DNA of 22,899 nucleotides. Origin: an uncultured Oscillospiraceae bacterium (GTDB lineage Bacteria; Bacillota; Clostridia; Oscillospirales; Oscillospiraceae). The DNA is taken from assembly GCA_904398675.1 (NCBI GenBank), contig CAJFPI010000027.1:1-22899 (forward strand), written 5' to 3'. A model generated the notes under the pieces. The model saw only the letters and a program-made list of their open reading frames with translations, was not told the DNA's origin and did no database searches. This document shows, piece after piece, positions 14,898-22,815 of this stretch. Made by a program: the position numbers and the translations under genes. How positions within the stretch are numbered: the stretch's first letter is position 1; each line of letters opens with the position of its first letter.

Positions 14898-16049
14898 ATG
14901 ACCATCAATGAATTATCCATTCTGGAGCCGATGCTCCAGTTCCGGCTGGTGGCGGGATTCGAGGGGCTGCACCGGCGGGTGACAAGCGCCTCCCTTCTGG
15001 AGGGCGGTGAGGATCTGGCCGGTCTGCTGCAGGGCGTTCAGGCAGGGGATCTGGTTGTCAGCACCCTCTTTTTCGCCAGAGACAACCCCGCTCTGGTCGG
15101 GGAGACGCTCCGCCTGCTGGTGGAAAAGGACGCTGCCGGCCTTGCGGTGAAGACCGTTTATTTCCAGGATCTGCCCCGGGAACTGAAGGATTTTGCCGAT
15201 GACAACCAGTTTCCCATCTTCTTCTTTGACGATATCCGCATGACAGACCTGCTCTTCTGCATCTATGACGCGCTGAACACCCGCAGGGAATCCCGGTACT
15301 ATGAGGCGAAGATCCGTCAGATGTTTCCCGCGGAGGTGCCGGACTCTACCATCCTGCAGTCTATTGAGGAGATCAACCCCTCGTTTCAAAAAGACTATTA
15401 CTGTGCCTACCTGACTCCCGCCATCGCTTTGGCCTCCCTCCATGACCAGGACGCGCTCCCCCGGTACCGGCGGATGACGGTGGAGCTGCGCTATTCCACG
15501 CTCCTGCGTTTCGAAGGGGGATTCCTGCTGCTGGCCAGCTTTCCGGCAGGGGAGATCCCAGCCGATCAGGCCGCCAGCGCCCGGGAGCTGCTGTTTCGCT
15601 ATCAGCTCCTGCCGGGCAATTTTTACTGCGGCCTCAGCCGCCTCCATCACGACATGGCAGAAATGGATGTGGCGCTGACGGAGGCCTTTTCCGCCAACCA
15701 GCTGGCGCGGCGGGAGGGACGCAGCCTGCTGTGCTATCAGGACATGGGGATCTACCAGATCCTTCTGCCCCAGCTGCGCTCCAAGAGCTTTCTGGAGTAT
15801 ATCCGCTCCACCCGGGACGCGCTGCTGGAATATGACGGCAAATACCACGCCAACCTTATGGAGACGCTGCAGGTCTATATCGCCTGCGGCGGCAAGCTGG
15901 CCCAGACCGCCGAGCGGATGTTCCTCCACGTCAACACAGTCCGCTACCGGCTGGATAAGGCCAGAGAGCTTTTGCACATGGATGATTTTTTCATTCAGGC
16001 GTACATTTTTGTCAAGGCGGACCGGTTCCTCCACCCGGAAGATGAATAG
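14898..16049 (+). CDS. PucR-family transcriptional regulator
   Basis: A 383-residue regulator. Residues 1-120 match the PucR N-terminal domain (LSILEPMLQFRLVAGFEGLHRRV, LLQGVQAGDLVVST, FPIFFFDD). A central GGDEF-like/CdaR-type region spans about 170-300. The C-terminus (about 315-370) is the PucR HTH_30 helix-turn-helix (LMETLQVYIACGGKLAQTAE, then HVNTVRYRLDKARELL). Relatives control purine, allantoin, GABA or amino-acid catabolism according to nitrogen supply. GGGGAG lies eight bases before the ATG; an open frame upstream is antisense to the M20 gene and not used. It is divergent from the degenerate M20 gene and is the probable controller of the four-hydrolase block. A terminator follows at 16057-16086. 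Confidence 0.92.
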   Translation: MTINELSILEPMLQFRLVAGFEGLHRRVTSASLLEGGEDLAGLLQGVQAGDLVVSTLFFARDNPALVGETLRLLVEKDAAGLAVKTVYFQDLPRELKDFADDNQFPIFFFDDIRMTDLLFCIYDALNTRRESRYYEAKIRQMFPAEVPDSTILQSIEEINPSFQKDYYCAYLTPAIALASLHDQDALPRYRRMTVELRYSTLLRFEGGFLLLASFPAGEIPADQAASARELLFRYQLLPGNFYCGLSRLHHDMAEMDVALTEAFSANQLARREGRSLLCYQDMGIYQILLPQLRSKSFLEYIRSTRDALLEYDGKYHANLMETLQVYIACGGKLAQTAERMFLHVNTVRYRLDKARELLHMDDFFIQAYIFVKADRFLHPEDE

Positions 16050-16056
16050 CTTCCGC

Positions 16057-16086
16057 AGCGGACAGGCGAAAGCCTGTCCGCTTTTT
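16057..16086 (+). terminator. Intrinsic terminator of pucR
   Basis: Bases 16057-16067 pair perfectly with 16072-16082 (11 bp) around a GAAA tetraloop, followed by TTTTT. It lies eight bases after the pucR stop. Confidence 0.95.
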
Positions 16087-16347
16087 GCAGGCTTTTATCC
16101 CGGAATTGTCTTCTGAATCCATGCTATCGCAGAATCCCTTATTTTGCAAGGACAATTTCAGTTTCTTTCGGGAAATCCCGCTGCGGCCCCTGTTTCATGG
16201 ACGGTTTTTGGACAATTCCCGGGGAATGACCATTTTGTTTTTCCGCCCGGCGGGCTATGATAAATGCAATGATTTGGAAATTCGGGCGGTATGCGGCGGG
16301 AGGATTTGGATGTGCGGCGCTTGGCCGCCGGAAGTGGAAGGTGGAGC
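16087..16347 (+). other. Intergenic region before the second DegV gene
   Basis: No gene is seen. GGACAATT occurs twice in the same orientation exactly 60 bases apart (16149 region and 16209 region), the second next to an ATTCC-CGG-GGAAT dyad. A TATGAT at 16256-16261 could be a -10, but the matching -35 is poor. The last 60 bases are G/C-rich leader. Confidence 0.4.
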
Positions 16348-17214
16348 ATGAAGGAACGGATCGCGATCGTGACAGACAGCTGCAGCGGCTTGACGGAGGA
16401 GCAGGGGCGGGACCTCGGCGCCTTTGTGGTCCCTATGCCATTCTATATGGACGATGTGCTGTATTACGAGGGCGTCTCCATTACGGCCGAGGAATTTTAC
16501 GCCCGGCTGCGGGCGGGATGCCGGGTATCCACCTCCCAGCCGGCGCCGGGGGATGTGGCCGCCGTGTGGGACAAGGTTCTGGAGAGCCATGACCAGATCG
16601 TGTATATCCCCATGACCAGCGCGCTCAGCGGCTCCTGCGCCAGCGCGGCCGTCCTGGCCGATGACTATGGCGGCAGGGTGGTGGTGGCAGACAACAAGGC
16701 CATCTCCCTGGTGCAGCGGCAGGCGGTGGAGGAGGCGGTGGCCCTTCGGAACCAGGGCTGCTCCGCCGAGGAGATCCGCCGCCGTCTGGAGAGCAACGCC
16801 GGTCGCAACCGGATCTATCTGGGGGTGGATTCCCTGCGCTATCTCCGCCAGGGCGGGCGCATCTCATCCTCCAGCGCCATGATCGGCACCGCCCTGCAGA
16901 TCAAGCCCGTCCTCTCCATCGATATGGAGGGGATCCACGCCTTCTGCAAGGCCCGGGGCAAAAAGCAGATGATGGAGCGGATGATCGAGGCCACCCGGCG
17001 GGACATGGAGACCTTCTTCGCCGGGCGGAAGCTGTCGGTCTATATCGCCTACGCCGGCTCCCCGGAGCAGGGCCTGGCCTGGCAGCAGACGGTGCAGGAG
17101 GCGTTCCCGTCTTACCAAGTGGGGGCGGACCGGCTGCCCCTGGTGATTGCCTGCCACACCGGGCCGGACGTGTACGGCGTGGGGTTCGTGGAGGACCTTC
17201 CGCTGGAGGCGTGA
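16348..17214 (+). CDS. DegV-family fatty-acid-binding protein (second, diverged)
   Basis: A 288-residue DegV protein with the family's two-lobe pattern: IAIVTDSCSGLTEEQ, VSTSQPAPGDV near 60, IPMTSALSGSCASAA near 90, and GVDSLRYLRQGGRISSSSAMIG with ALQIKPVLSID in the second half. These fit FakB-like lipid binding better than the first DegV, which has a TSAVS motif and a longer WKGGRCSG version. The ATG at 16348 is chosen because the domain starts there and GGAAGG lies about six bases upstream; an in-frame ATG 19 codons earlier lacks a clear site. It is a single-gene unit with a terminator at 17276-17301. No FakA kinase is near. Confidence 0.92.
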   Translation: MKERIAIVTDSCSGLTEEQGRDLGAFVVPMPFYMDDVLYYEGVSITAEEFYARLRAGCRVSTSQPAPGDVAAVWDKVLESHDQIVYIPMTSALSGSCASAAVLADDYGGRVVVADNKAISLVQRQAVEEAVALRNQGCSAEEIRRRLESNAGRNRIYLGVDSLRYLRQGGRISSSSAMIGTALQIKPVLSIDMEGIHAFCKARGKKQMMERMIEATRRDMETFFAGRKLSVYIAYAGSPEQGLAWQQTVQEAFPSYQVGADRLPLVIACHTGPDVYGVGFVEDLPLEA

Positions 17215-17275
17215 GGCGGACCGCGGAATGTGGAAGAATGCGGCCTCCCATATGGGATCGGCGGTATGTACAAAT

Positions 17276-17301
17276 GCAGCGCGCCCGTCCGGGCGCGCTG
17301 C
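17276..17301 (+). terminator. Terminator-like hairpin after the second DegV gene
   Basis: Bases 17276-17286 pair perfectly with 17291-17301 (11 bp, G/C-rich) around GTCC. Only a weak T-rich tail (TCTCTAT) follows. Confidence 0.7.
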
Positions 17302-17325
17302 TCTCTATCAATTCAGAAAAACCCC

Positions 17326-17354
17326 TTGACAACCGCTTTTCTATGGTGTAGAAT
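17326..17354 (+). promoter_or_regulatory. Promoter of infC-rpmI-rplT
   Basis: TTGACA (17326-17331), a 17-base spacer and TAGAAT (17349-17354). Transcription would start near 17361, giving a leader of about 185 bases before infC. Confidence 0.88.
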
Positions 17355-17360
17355 ACTTCC

Positions 17361-17497
17361 GCAAAACAAAGAAGGCCGGCGCATCCGTCCTCACCTCCCG
17401 CCCCGTGGCAAAGAGGTCAACACCGTTTCATTCCTCCGCAGGCGCGGAGGGTGTTTCTGTTGGTTGCAGCGGATGCCTTGCGGGCGTCCGCTGTTTT
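17361..17497 (+). promoter_or_regulatory. infC leader with attenuator (L20-leader-type)
   Basis: The leader folds into at least two stems. The first is 17433-17439/17444-17450 (7 bp) with an outer arm AACACC/GGTGTT (17419-17424/17450-17455). The second is 17467-17477/17483-17493 (11 bp, one G-U) followed by TTTT at 17494-17497, which is an intrinsic terminator inside the leader. In Firmicutes this operon is controlled by ribosomal protein L20 binding the leader and favouring such a terminator. Position and layout fit that system. The exact L20-binding fold was not confirmed. Confidence 0.7.
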
Positions 17498-17544
17498 GCT
17501 ATCCAATCACTCTGTGTCAAATGTTTTTAGGAGGTGTTTCGGTT

Positions 17545-18063
17545 ATTAGCAGTGTGATGCATCAGCTCAATGAGGAGATCCGCGACAAGGAAGTGCGGCT
17601 CATCGCAGCCGACGGGGAGCAGTTGGGGATCATGTCCTCTGAACAGGCGCTGGCCATCGCCGATGAGAAGGGTCTGGACCTGGTCAAGATCTCCCCCCAG
17701 GCCACGCCGCCCGTCTGCAAGCTCATGGACTACGGAAAGTACCGCTTTGAGCAGGGCAAGCGGGAGAAGGAGGCCAGGAAGAACCAGCATGTGGTGGAGA
17801 TCAAGGAGATCCGCATGTCCCCCGGCATCGACGTCGGTGATTTCAACGTCAAGCTGAAAAATGCCCAGAAGTTTTTGACCGAGGGGAACCGGGTGAAGGT
17901 CTCCGTCCGTTTCCGCGGCCGGGAGATGGCCCACACCGACATCGGCAAGAACCTGCTGGACAAATTTGCAGAGCAGTGCGCCGAGATGGGCACCCTGGAC
18001 AAGGGCGCCAAGCTGGAGGGGCGGCACATGTCCATGTTCCTGTCCCCCAAGAATAAGAAGTAA
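17545..18063 (+). CDS. infC: Translation initiation factor IF-3 (AUU start)
   Basis: A 172-residue IF-3, which binds the 30S subunit, blocks premature joining with 50S and checks the start codon. Residues 1-75 are the N-domain (LNEEIRDKEVRLIAADGEQLG, ATPPVCKLMDYGKYRFEQ) and 85-172 the C-domain (KEIRMSPGIDVGDFNVK, VKVSVRFRGREMAHTDIG). The start is taken as ATT at 17545, ten bases after AGGAGG at 17529-17534 and followed by AGC, as in other infC genes. A rare AUU start is the known means of infC autocontrol, because IF-3 itself rejects it. An ATG four codons later has no ribosome binding site at a workable distance. It is first in the operon with rpmI and rplT. Confidence 0.95.
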   Translation: MSSVMHQLNEEIRDKEVRLIAADGEQLGIMSSEQALAIADEKGLDLVKISPQATPPVCKLMDYGKYRFEQGKREKEARKNQHVVEIKEIRMSPGIDVGDFNVKLKNAQKFLTEGNRVKVSVRFRGREMAHTDIGKNLLDKFAEQCAEMGTLDKGAKLEGRHMSMFLSPKNKK

Positions 18064-18108
18064 ACACCCTTGCACAGCGGCAAGATGAATTAGAGAGGAG
18101 TACGACCA

Positions 18109-18306
18109 ATGCCTAAGCTGAAATCCCATAGCGGAGCGAAGAAGAGATTCAACCTGACCAAGAGCGGGAAGATCAAGCGCGCCAAGGCCTACAAGAGCCA
18201 TATTCTGACCAAGAAGGATACAAAGCGTACCCGTCGTCTGCGGGCGGGCGGCTATGCCGACGTGACCAACGAAGCGGCTATCCGCAAGATGATCCCCTAC
18301 AAATAA
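18109..18306 (+). CDS. rpmI: 50S ribosomal protein L35
   Basis: A complete 65-residue L35, a small, very basic protein of the large ribosomal subunit. It starts MPKLKSHSGAKKRF and ends MIPYK, with the conserved central HILTKKDTKRTRRLR. AGAGGAG lies about nine bases before the ATG. It is the middle gene of infC-rpmI-rplT, 45 bases after infC. Confidence 0.98.
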   Translation: MPKLKSHSGAKKRFNLTKSGKIKRAKAYKSHILTKKDTKRTRRLRAGGYADVTNEAAIRKMIPYK

Positions 18307-18345
18307 TCACACACGTACGCTTTAAGAATAGGAGGCTTTTGAGAT

Positions 18346-18702
18346 ATGGCCAGAGTTAAGGGCGCAATGATGACCCGAAAGAGAAGAAATAAAGTGCTGA
18401 AAATGGCCAAGGGCTATTGGGGCAGCAAGTCCAAGCACTTCAGAGTGGCGAACCAGGCCGTGATGAAATCCGGCGTGTACGCCTATACCGGCCGCAAGCT
18501 GAAAAAGCGTGACTTTCGTCAGCTGTGGATCACCCGTATCAGCGCGGCGGTGAAGATGCGCGGCATGAACTACTCCACCTTTATGCACGGCCTGAAGGCT
18601 GCCGGCGTGGAGATCAACCGCAAGATGCTGGCGGAGCTGGCCGTGAACAATGAGGCCGCCTTCACCCAGCTGGTGGAGATGGCCAAAAAGGCCAACGCCT
18701 AA
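18346..18702 (+). CDS. rplT: 50S ribosomal protein L20
   Basis: A complete 118-residue L20, an early assembly protein of the large subunit and the autoregulator of this operon in other Firmicutes. It shows MARVKGAMMTRKRRNKVLKMAKGY, KRDFRQLWITRISAAVKMRGMNYSTFMHGLKAAGVEINRKMLAELAV and FTQLVEMAKKA. AGGAGG lies eight bases before the ATG. It is last in the operon, followed by the terminator at 18726-18761. Confidence 0.98.
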   Translation: MARVKGAMMTRKRRNKVLKMAKGYWGSKSKHFRVANQAVMKSGVYAYTGRKLKKRDFRQLWITRISAAVKMRGMNYSTFMHGLKAAGVEINRKMLAELAVNNEAAFTQLVEMAKKANA

Positions 18703-18725
18703 AAGAGCGCGGCAATATAAAAAAG

Positions 18726-18761
18726 AGAGCGTCTGTCCTGTGATGGGGCAGACGCTCTTTT
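18726..18761. terminator. Bidirectional terminator after rplT
   Basis: Bases 18726-18738 pair with 18746-18758 (13 bp, one T-G) around a seven-base loop. TTTT follows on the + strand and CTCTTTTTTAT on the minus strand, so it serves both rplT and the convergent membrane-protein gene. Confidence 0.88.
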
Positions 18762-18787
18762 GCTTTTGCCTGTCAGCTGTATCAGCG

Positions 18788-19876
18788 CTATGTCGACGCC
18801 TTCTCACCTGTGGGCTGTCCCGCCTGCTTTTCCAGGCGCTGGGCGCGGACCACACGGACAAAATGGATGGCCAGGCAGATCAAAAACAGGGCGCTGAGGC
18901 AGCCAAAGATCGGGTAGAAGAGGTTGATGAGATCCCCAAAGCCCAGCAGAGAGGCGCACCAGGTGACCGCCACCGCCAGAAACGTGCCGGGGACCCTGTG
19001 GCGGCGAAGAGGAGGGAGATAGGCGGAGAGATTGGTGACGGAGGTGAGAAAACAGGACATGGCCGTGCCGAACATGGCCATGAGCAGCAGCAGGGCATAG
19101 AAGTAGCTGAAAATAGGGGAGAGCTGAGCCACCACCTCCAGCATGGGCAGCTGCAGGTCCGTGGCGGCAGCGCAGTGGTGGAGGGCCGCCACAATGGCCG
19201 CGGCCACTACAGTGAGGAGGGCCGAGCCGATGGGGATGCCGCAGTAGACGGTCTTTTTCTCCGTGTCCCTGCCCAGAGGGGCCAGGATGGCGATGGTGGT
19301 GAAGATGTTGTAGGCGGCGAAGGTGACGGCGGAGGCCAGCCAGTTTCCGCCCGCCTGCACCGCCGGAGCCGGAGAGGCGGGGAGGAGGAAAAGGGCGGCG
19401 ATGCTGAAACAGACCGTGGCGGCGGTGAGAACAGGCACCATCAATGAGAAGGCGGAGACCATCCCGCCAAGGCCCGCCAGCGCCACGGCGGCCACGGCGG
19501 CAGAGAAAAACAGGCTGCAGGCCCATGGGGGCAGCCCCCACATCTGCTCAAAGAGGGCCCCCATGCCGGCGGTCATGATGGTGACCACCCCCATCAAAAA
19601 GACGATGGAGAAGATGGACACGGCCTGATGGAGAAAGGGGGAGCGCCAGGGGATCACCAGCGCGCTCAGCTGATCCAGCCCGGTGCGCCTGGCCAGACGG
19701 AGGATCATGGCGCCGAAGATCCCCAAAATCAGCATGGCCAGCACAAGACCGGCCCAGCCCCATGCGCCGAACCGGCCGAAAAACTGCCAGGTCTCCCGGC
19801 CGGAGACATAACCTGCGCCCAGAAAGCAGCCTGTGAAGGTGAGGCCCAGCTTTGGCGCGGAGATAGATTGTTTCAT
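18788..19876 (-). CDS. YkvI-like membrane protein
   Basis: A 362-residue integral membrane protein with about ten hydrophobic segments. The first (LGLTFTGCFLGAGYVSGRE) has the GAGY/F-x-SG-x-E motif of the YkvI family, a distant branch of the amino-acid/sodium-symporter (LeuT-like) fold, where this unwound helix binds substrate. The rest fits: VSIFSIVFLMGVVTIMTAGMGALFEQ, FSYFYALLLLMAMFGTAMSC and LINLFYPIFGCLSALFLI. The substrate is unknown for the family. It follows a GNAT gene by 85 bases on the same strand, without its own clear promoter, so co-transcription is likely. GAGAGG lies upstream of the ATG, spaced slightly far. Confidence 0.8.
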   Translation of the reverse strand: MKQSISAPKLGLTFTGCFLGAGYVSGRETWQFFGRFGAWGWAGLVLAMLILGIFGAMILRLARRTGLDQLSALVIPWRSPFLHQAVSIFSIVFLMGVVTIMTAGMGALFEQMWGLPPWACSLFFSAAVAAVALAGLGGMVSAFSLMVPVLTAATVCFSIAALFLLPASPAPAVQAGGNWLASAVTFAAYNIFTTIAILAPLGRDTEKKTVYCGIPIGSALLTVVAAAIVAALHHCAAATDLQLPMLEVVAQLSPIFSYFYALLLLMAMFGTAMSCFLTSVTNLSAYLPPLRRHRVPGTFLAVAVTWCASLLGFGDLINLFYPIFGCLSALFLICLAIHFVRVVRAQRLEKQAGQPTGEKAST

Positions 19877-19961
19877 AAGATGCGTACCTCTCTCATGCTG
19901 CCGCAGCCGGGATCACAGCGGCGGGCGGCAAGCGGATTTCCTGCAGCGGAGCGGGGATGGA

Positions 19962-20480
19962 TCAAAGAGATTTTTCAAAGCAGCGCAGATCCTCCCAGAT
20001 GGCCTGTTCAAAGTGAAAGTGGGTGACACCGGCGTCCCGGTAGCCCAGCTTGGTGTAGAGGGAGATGGCGGGAAGGTTGCCCACATAAGTATCCAGGCGG
20101 ATACAGCGGCAGCCCTGCCGCCGCCCCAGCGCCTCGGCAAAGGCCACAAAGACCCGGGCATAGCCCCGTCCGGCACAGGAGGGCGGGATGCAGAGGGTGT
20201 GGATCACCAGGACCTCCTCCCCCTGGGCAGGGACGGTCCAGCGGATGTTGGCGTACTCCGCAGGCTGGATATGGTTGAGGTTTGCCACCCCCACCACGGT
20301 TCCGGCCTCCTCCATGACATAAAACGTTCCGGCCTCCAGCGCCCGGCGGGCGTTCTCCCGGGTGGGATAGAGCCCCTTGACCCAGTTGGTGTAATTGACA
20401 GTGGCAGCCTGGTGGTCCAGGATCTCGTTGTAGATCTCCTCCGCCCGGTCCAGATCGGCGGCAGTTCCCTTGCGAATCAT
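19962..20480 (-). CDS. GNAT-family N-acetyltransferase
   Basis: A 172-residue acetyl-CoA-dependent acetyltransferase. It begins MIRKGTAADLDRAEEIYNEI. It has the acetyl-CoA pyrophosphate loop SCAGRGYARVF (101-111, R/Q-x-x-G-x-G/A) preceded by the strand LVIHTLCIPP, then RLDTYVGNLPAISLYTKLGYRDAG, the usual motif B. The substrate is unknown. The ATG at 20480 has AGGAGG nine bases upstream; a long open frame continuing upstream crosses the promoter and is not used. It is first in the leftward pair with the YkvI-like gene. Confidence 0.92.
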   Translation of the reverse strand: MIRKGTAADLDRAEEIYNEILDHQAATVNYTNWVKGLYPTRENARRALEAGTFYVMEEAGTVVGVANLNHIQPAEYANIRWTVPAQGEEVLVIHTLCIPPSCAGRGYARVFVAFAEALGRRQGCRCIRLDTYVGNLPAISLYTKLGYRDAGVTHFHFEQAIWEDLRCFEKSL

Positions 20481-20535
20481 GACATGGCACCTCCTGTGCA
20501 GATCAAATGCCCGACGGTGTGCGGGCAGCGATATT

Positions 20536-20564
20536 ATTATAGTGGAAGACATGCAGTTCGTCAA
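20536..20564 (-). promoter_or_regulatory. Promoter of the GNAT/YkvI-like operon
   Basis: Reading leftward, TTGACG (20564-20559), a 17-base spacer and TATAAT (20541-20536). A small GCCCG/CGGGC stem (20509-20526) lies in the leader. Confidence 0.85.
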
Positions 20565-20664
20565 AGATTTTTCGCCAGGATCCGGCAAAAAATTATGGCT
20601 GCAGGAGAAAAAGAATTTCGGGCAAAAATGGGGGTAAAATAAGTAAAAAAAGAGAAAAATCCCC

Positions 20665-20693
20665 TTGATATTTCCATAGAAAAGGCGTATAGT
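20665..20693 (+). promoter_or_regulatory. Promoter of the MATE gene
   Basis: TTGATA (20665-20670), a 17-base spacer and TATAGT (20688-20693), preceded by an A-rich stretch that could be an UP-like element. It lies 100 bases from the divergent GNAT promoter. Confidence 0.8.
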
Positions 20694-20703
20694 AGCGACG
20701 CGA

Positions 20704-20773
20704 CGGCCGCGGGATGAAGGCGGCCGCAGTATCGGGAACAGCCGGGGCATGCCGGGGCCGCCCAGCGGGCGGC
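20704..20773 (+). promoter_or_regulatory. Structured, G/C-rich leader of the MATE gene
   Basis: Two stems: 20704-20710/20720-20726 (7 bp) and 20757-20763/20767-20773 (7 bp, AGC loop), with GCCGGGGC repeated at 20741 and 20751. No T-run follows. The leader may control translation, but no known riboswitch fold was recognised. Confidence 0.45.
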
Positions 20774-20801
20774 TGCAGAGATTTGTGTGGAGGGAGCCGA
20801 A

Positions 20802-22220
20802 ATGCATATTCAGATCCGTAAAAGGCCTGCCAACGACAGCCTCATCGAAGGCGCAATCTGGAGAAAGATGCTGATTTTTTTCCTGCCGATTATGTGCGGG
20901 ACCATTCTGCAGCAGCTGTACAACATGGCGGACACCGTCATCGTCAGCATCTTTGTGGGAAAACAAGCTCTGGCAGCGGTGGGCGGCTCCTCCGCCATCA
21001 TCACCTCGCTGCTGGTAAACTTTTTCGTGGCCATGTCCTCCGGCGCCTCGGTTATTATCTCCCAGAATTTTGGGGCGGGCGAGCGGGAGAATGTGCGCCG
21101 CGGCATTCAAAACGCCATGGTGCTGGCTCTCGCCAGCGGAACGCTCTTGACGGTGGTGGGCATCGCCGCGGCAAGGCCGCTGCTGGAGCTTTTGGGGACC
21201 ACGGCGGACACGATCGACTACTCCACGGAATACCTGCAGTATTACTTCATGGGGATGATCCCCTCCATGATCTATAATATGGGCAGCGGTCTGCTCCGGG
21301 CCATGGGCGACTCAAAAAAACCCCTGCAGTTCCTGGCGGTGGCGGCGGCGCTGAACGTGGGGCTGGATCTGCTGTTTGTGGTGACGTTTCAGATGGCTGT
21401 CATCGGGGCGGCTGTGGCCACCACAATTTCCCAGATCGTCAGCGCCATTCTAGTGCTGCGGACGCTCAGCCGCCTGCCGGAGGATATCCGGCCCAATATC
21501 CGCCACCTGAAGCTGGACGGCAGGATGCTCAGGCGCATGCTGCAGATCGGCCTGCCCAGCGGCTTTTCCTCCTCCATGTACAGCATCGCCAACATGGTGG
21601 TGCAAAGCGGGATCAACCAACTGGGTACCGACGTGGTAGCCGGCTGGTCGGCCTTCAACAAGTTGGATAACTTCTTCTGGCCCATCAGCAGCGCCATCGG
21701 CATCACGGTGATGACCTTTGTGGGGCAGAATTACGGGGCCAAGCGGTATGAGCGTGTGCGGGAGACCATCCGCACGGGGATAAAAATGCATCTGGTGATC
21801 TGCGCGCTGATCAGCACGGTGATCCTTCTGCTCCGCTATCCCCTCATCAGCATTTTTGCCAATGGGGACGCGGCGGTGCTGGCCGCCGGCGTGGAGGTAT
21901 CCCTCTATACCTGCGCCTTCTATTTTACATTCAGCTGCACGGAGGTTTTTGCCGCCACCATGCGGGCAGTCGGCAATGCCGTCAAGCCAACAGTCATTAC
22001 GCTCTGCTGCGTCTGCCTGTTCCGGGTGGTGTATCTGGCGGTCTACGGCCTGTCCCACGCCACCATCTTTACCATTGCCATCTGTTTCCCCACCAGCTGG
22101 GCGCTGTCTTCCCTGGTGTTCCTGATCTATTACAAATCCCGCCGGTGGATGCCGCCGGATCTCCGGGAGCAGATGGCTGTGGTCTGGGCAAAAAAGAAAA
22201 GGGCGGTCCGCTCGGCCTGA
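20802..22220 (+). CDS. MATE-family efflux transporter
   Basis: A 472-residue multidrug and toxin extrusion protein of the prokaryotic (NorM/DinF-like) kind, exporting organic compounds with a Na+ or H+ gradient. About 12 membrane helices in two six-helix halves are visible: ILQQLYNMADTVIVSIFVGKQALAAVG and VAMSSGASVIISQNFGAGE in the first, and AIGITVMTFVGQNYGAKR, its repeat, in the second. The ATG at 20802 is chosen because GGAGGGAG lies about six bases upstream; a GTG five codons earlier is inside that site. It has its own promoter and leader and is followed by a VOC protein 88 bases on. Confidence 0.95.
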   Translation: MHIQIRKRPANDSLIEGAIWRKMLIFFLPIMCGTILQQLYNMADTVIVSIFVGKQALAAVGGSSAIITSLLVNFFVAMSSGASVIISQNFGAGERENVRRGIQNAMVLALASGTLLTVVGIAAARPLLELLGTTADTIDYSTEYLQYYFMGMIPSMIYNMGSGLLRAMGDSKKPLQFLAVAAALNVGLDLLFVVTFQMAVIGAAVATTISQIVSAILVLRTLSRLPEDIRPNIRHLKLDGRMLRRMLQIGLPSGFSSSMYSIANMVVQSGINQLGTDVVAGWSAFNKLDNFFWPISSAIGITVMTFVGQNYGAKRYERVRETIRTGIKMHLVICALISTVILLLRYPLISIFANGDAAVLAAGVEVSLYTCAFYFTFSCTEVFAATMRAVGNAVKPTVITLCCVCLFRVVYLAVYGLSHATIFTIAICFPTSWALSSLVFLIYYKSRRWMPPDLREQMAVVWAKKKRAVRSA

Positions 22221-22308
22221 CCGGCGGATGACGAAAGCGGACTGCGCCTGGAGCCCTGTGCAGGCCGCACTGGGAATTTGACAGCCGGGATGAGGTGAGG
22301 AAAAGAAG

Positions 22309-22692
22309 ATGAAGATAGAACATATCGCCCTGTATGTCCGGGATCTGGAGGGGGCGCGGGCCTTTTTCGCCGCCTACTTCGGCGGAGTTGCCGGCCCGCG
22401 CTACCACAATCCCCGCACCGGTTTTTCCTCCTATTTTATCTCCTTTGCAGACGGGGCGCGGCTGGAGCTGATGCATCTGCCCAGCCTGGAGGACGGCCCC
22501 GGCCGGGACGTTGGGATGGGGTATGCCCACCTGGCTTTCAGCGCCGGCAGCAGAGAGAGTGTGGATGGGCTGACGGAGCGGCTCCGCCGGGACGACTATC
22601 CCGTTGTCAGCGGGCCGCGGGTCACCGGCGACGGCTATTATGAGAGCTGTGTCGAGGGCTTTGAGGGAAACCTCATCGAAATAACCGTGTAA
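22309..22692 (+). CDS. VOC-superfamily protein (glyoxalase/bleomycin-resistance fold)
   Basis: A 127-residue protein of two beta-alpha-beta-beta-beta repeats. The four expected metal-ligand positions are present: His5 (KIEHIALYV), Glu53 (RLELMH), His74 (GYAHLAFS) and Glu124 (NLIEITV). It could thus be a lyase, dioxygenase or drug-sequestering protein, but the reaction is not readable. GAGG lies about nine bases before the ATG. It probably shares the mRNA of the MATE gene, a pairing that would fit export plus modification of a toxic compound (inference). Confidence 0.88.
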   Translation: MKIEHIALYVRDLEGARAFFAAYFGGVAGPRYHNPRTGFSSYFISFADGARLELMHLPSLEDGPGRDVGMGYAHLAFSAGSRESVDGLTERLRRDDYPVVSGPRVTGDGYYESCVEGFEGNLIEITV

Positions 22693-22777
22693 AACTTCAT
22701 GCGCGGCGTACCACGAGAGTGGGAGAAAGGCAGCGGCGCATGTCCATGCCTGCCATGCGTTTGCATAGCAAAAAAGT

Positions 22778-22813
22778 ACCCCCGCCCAGGCGTCTGCCTG
22801 GGCGGGGGTTTCT
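22778..22813 (+). terminator. Intrinsic terminator after the VOC gene
   Basis: Bases 22778-22791 pair perfectly with 22796-22809 (14 bp, G/C-rich) around GTCT, followed by TTTCT. Confidence 0.88.
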
Positions 22814-22815
22814 GC

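Noticed and set aside
16235..16261. Possible promoter of the second DegV gene
   Set aside because: TATGAT is a fair -10, but no acceptable -35 lies at 16-18 bases; kept only as a note.
22277..22282. TTGACA before the VOC gene
   Set aside because: No -10 box at a workable distance; the sequence after it is the ribosome binding region.
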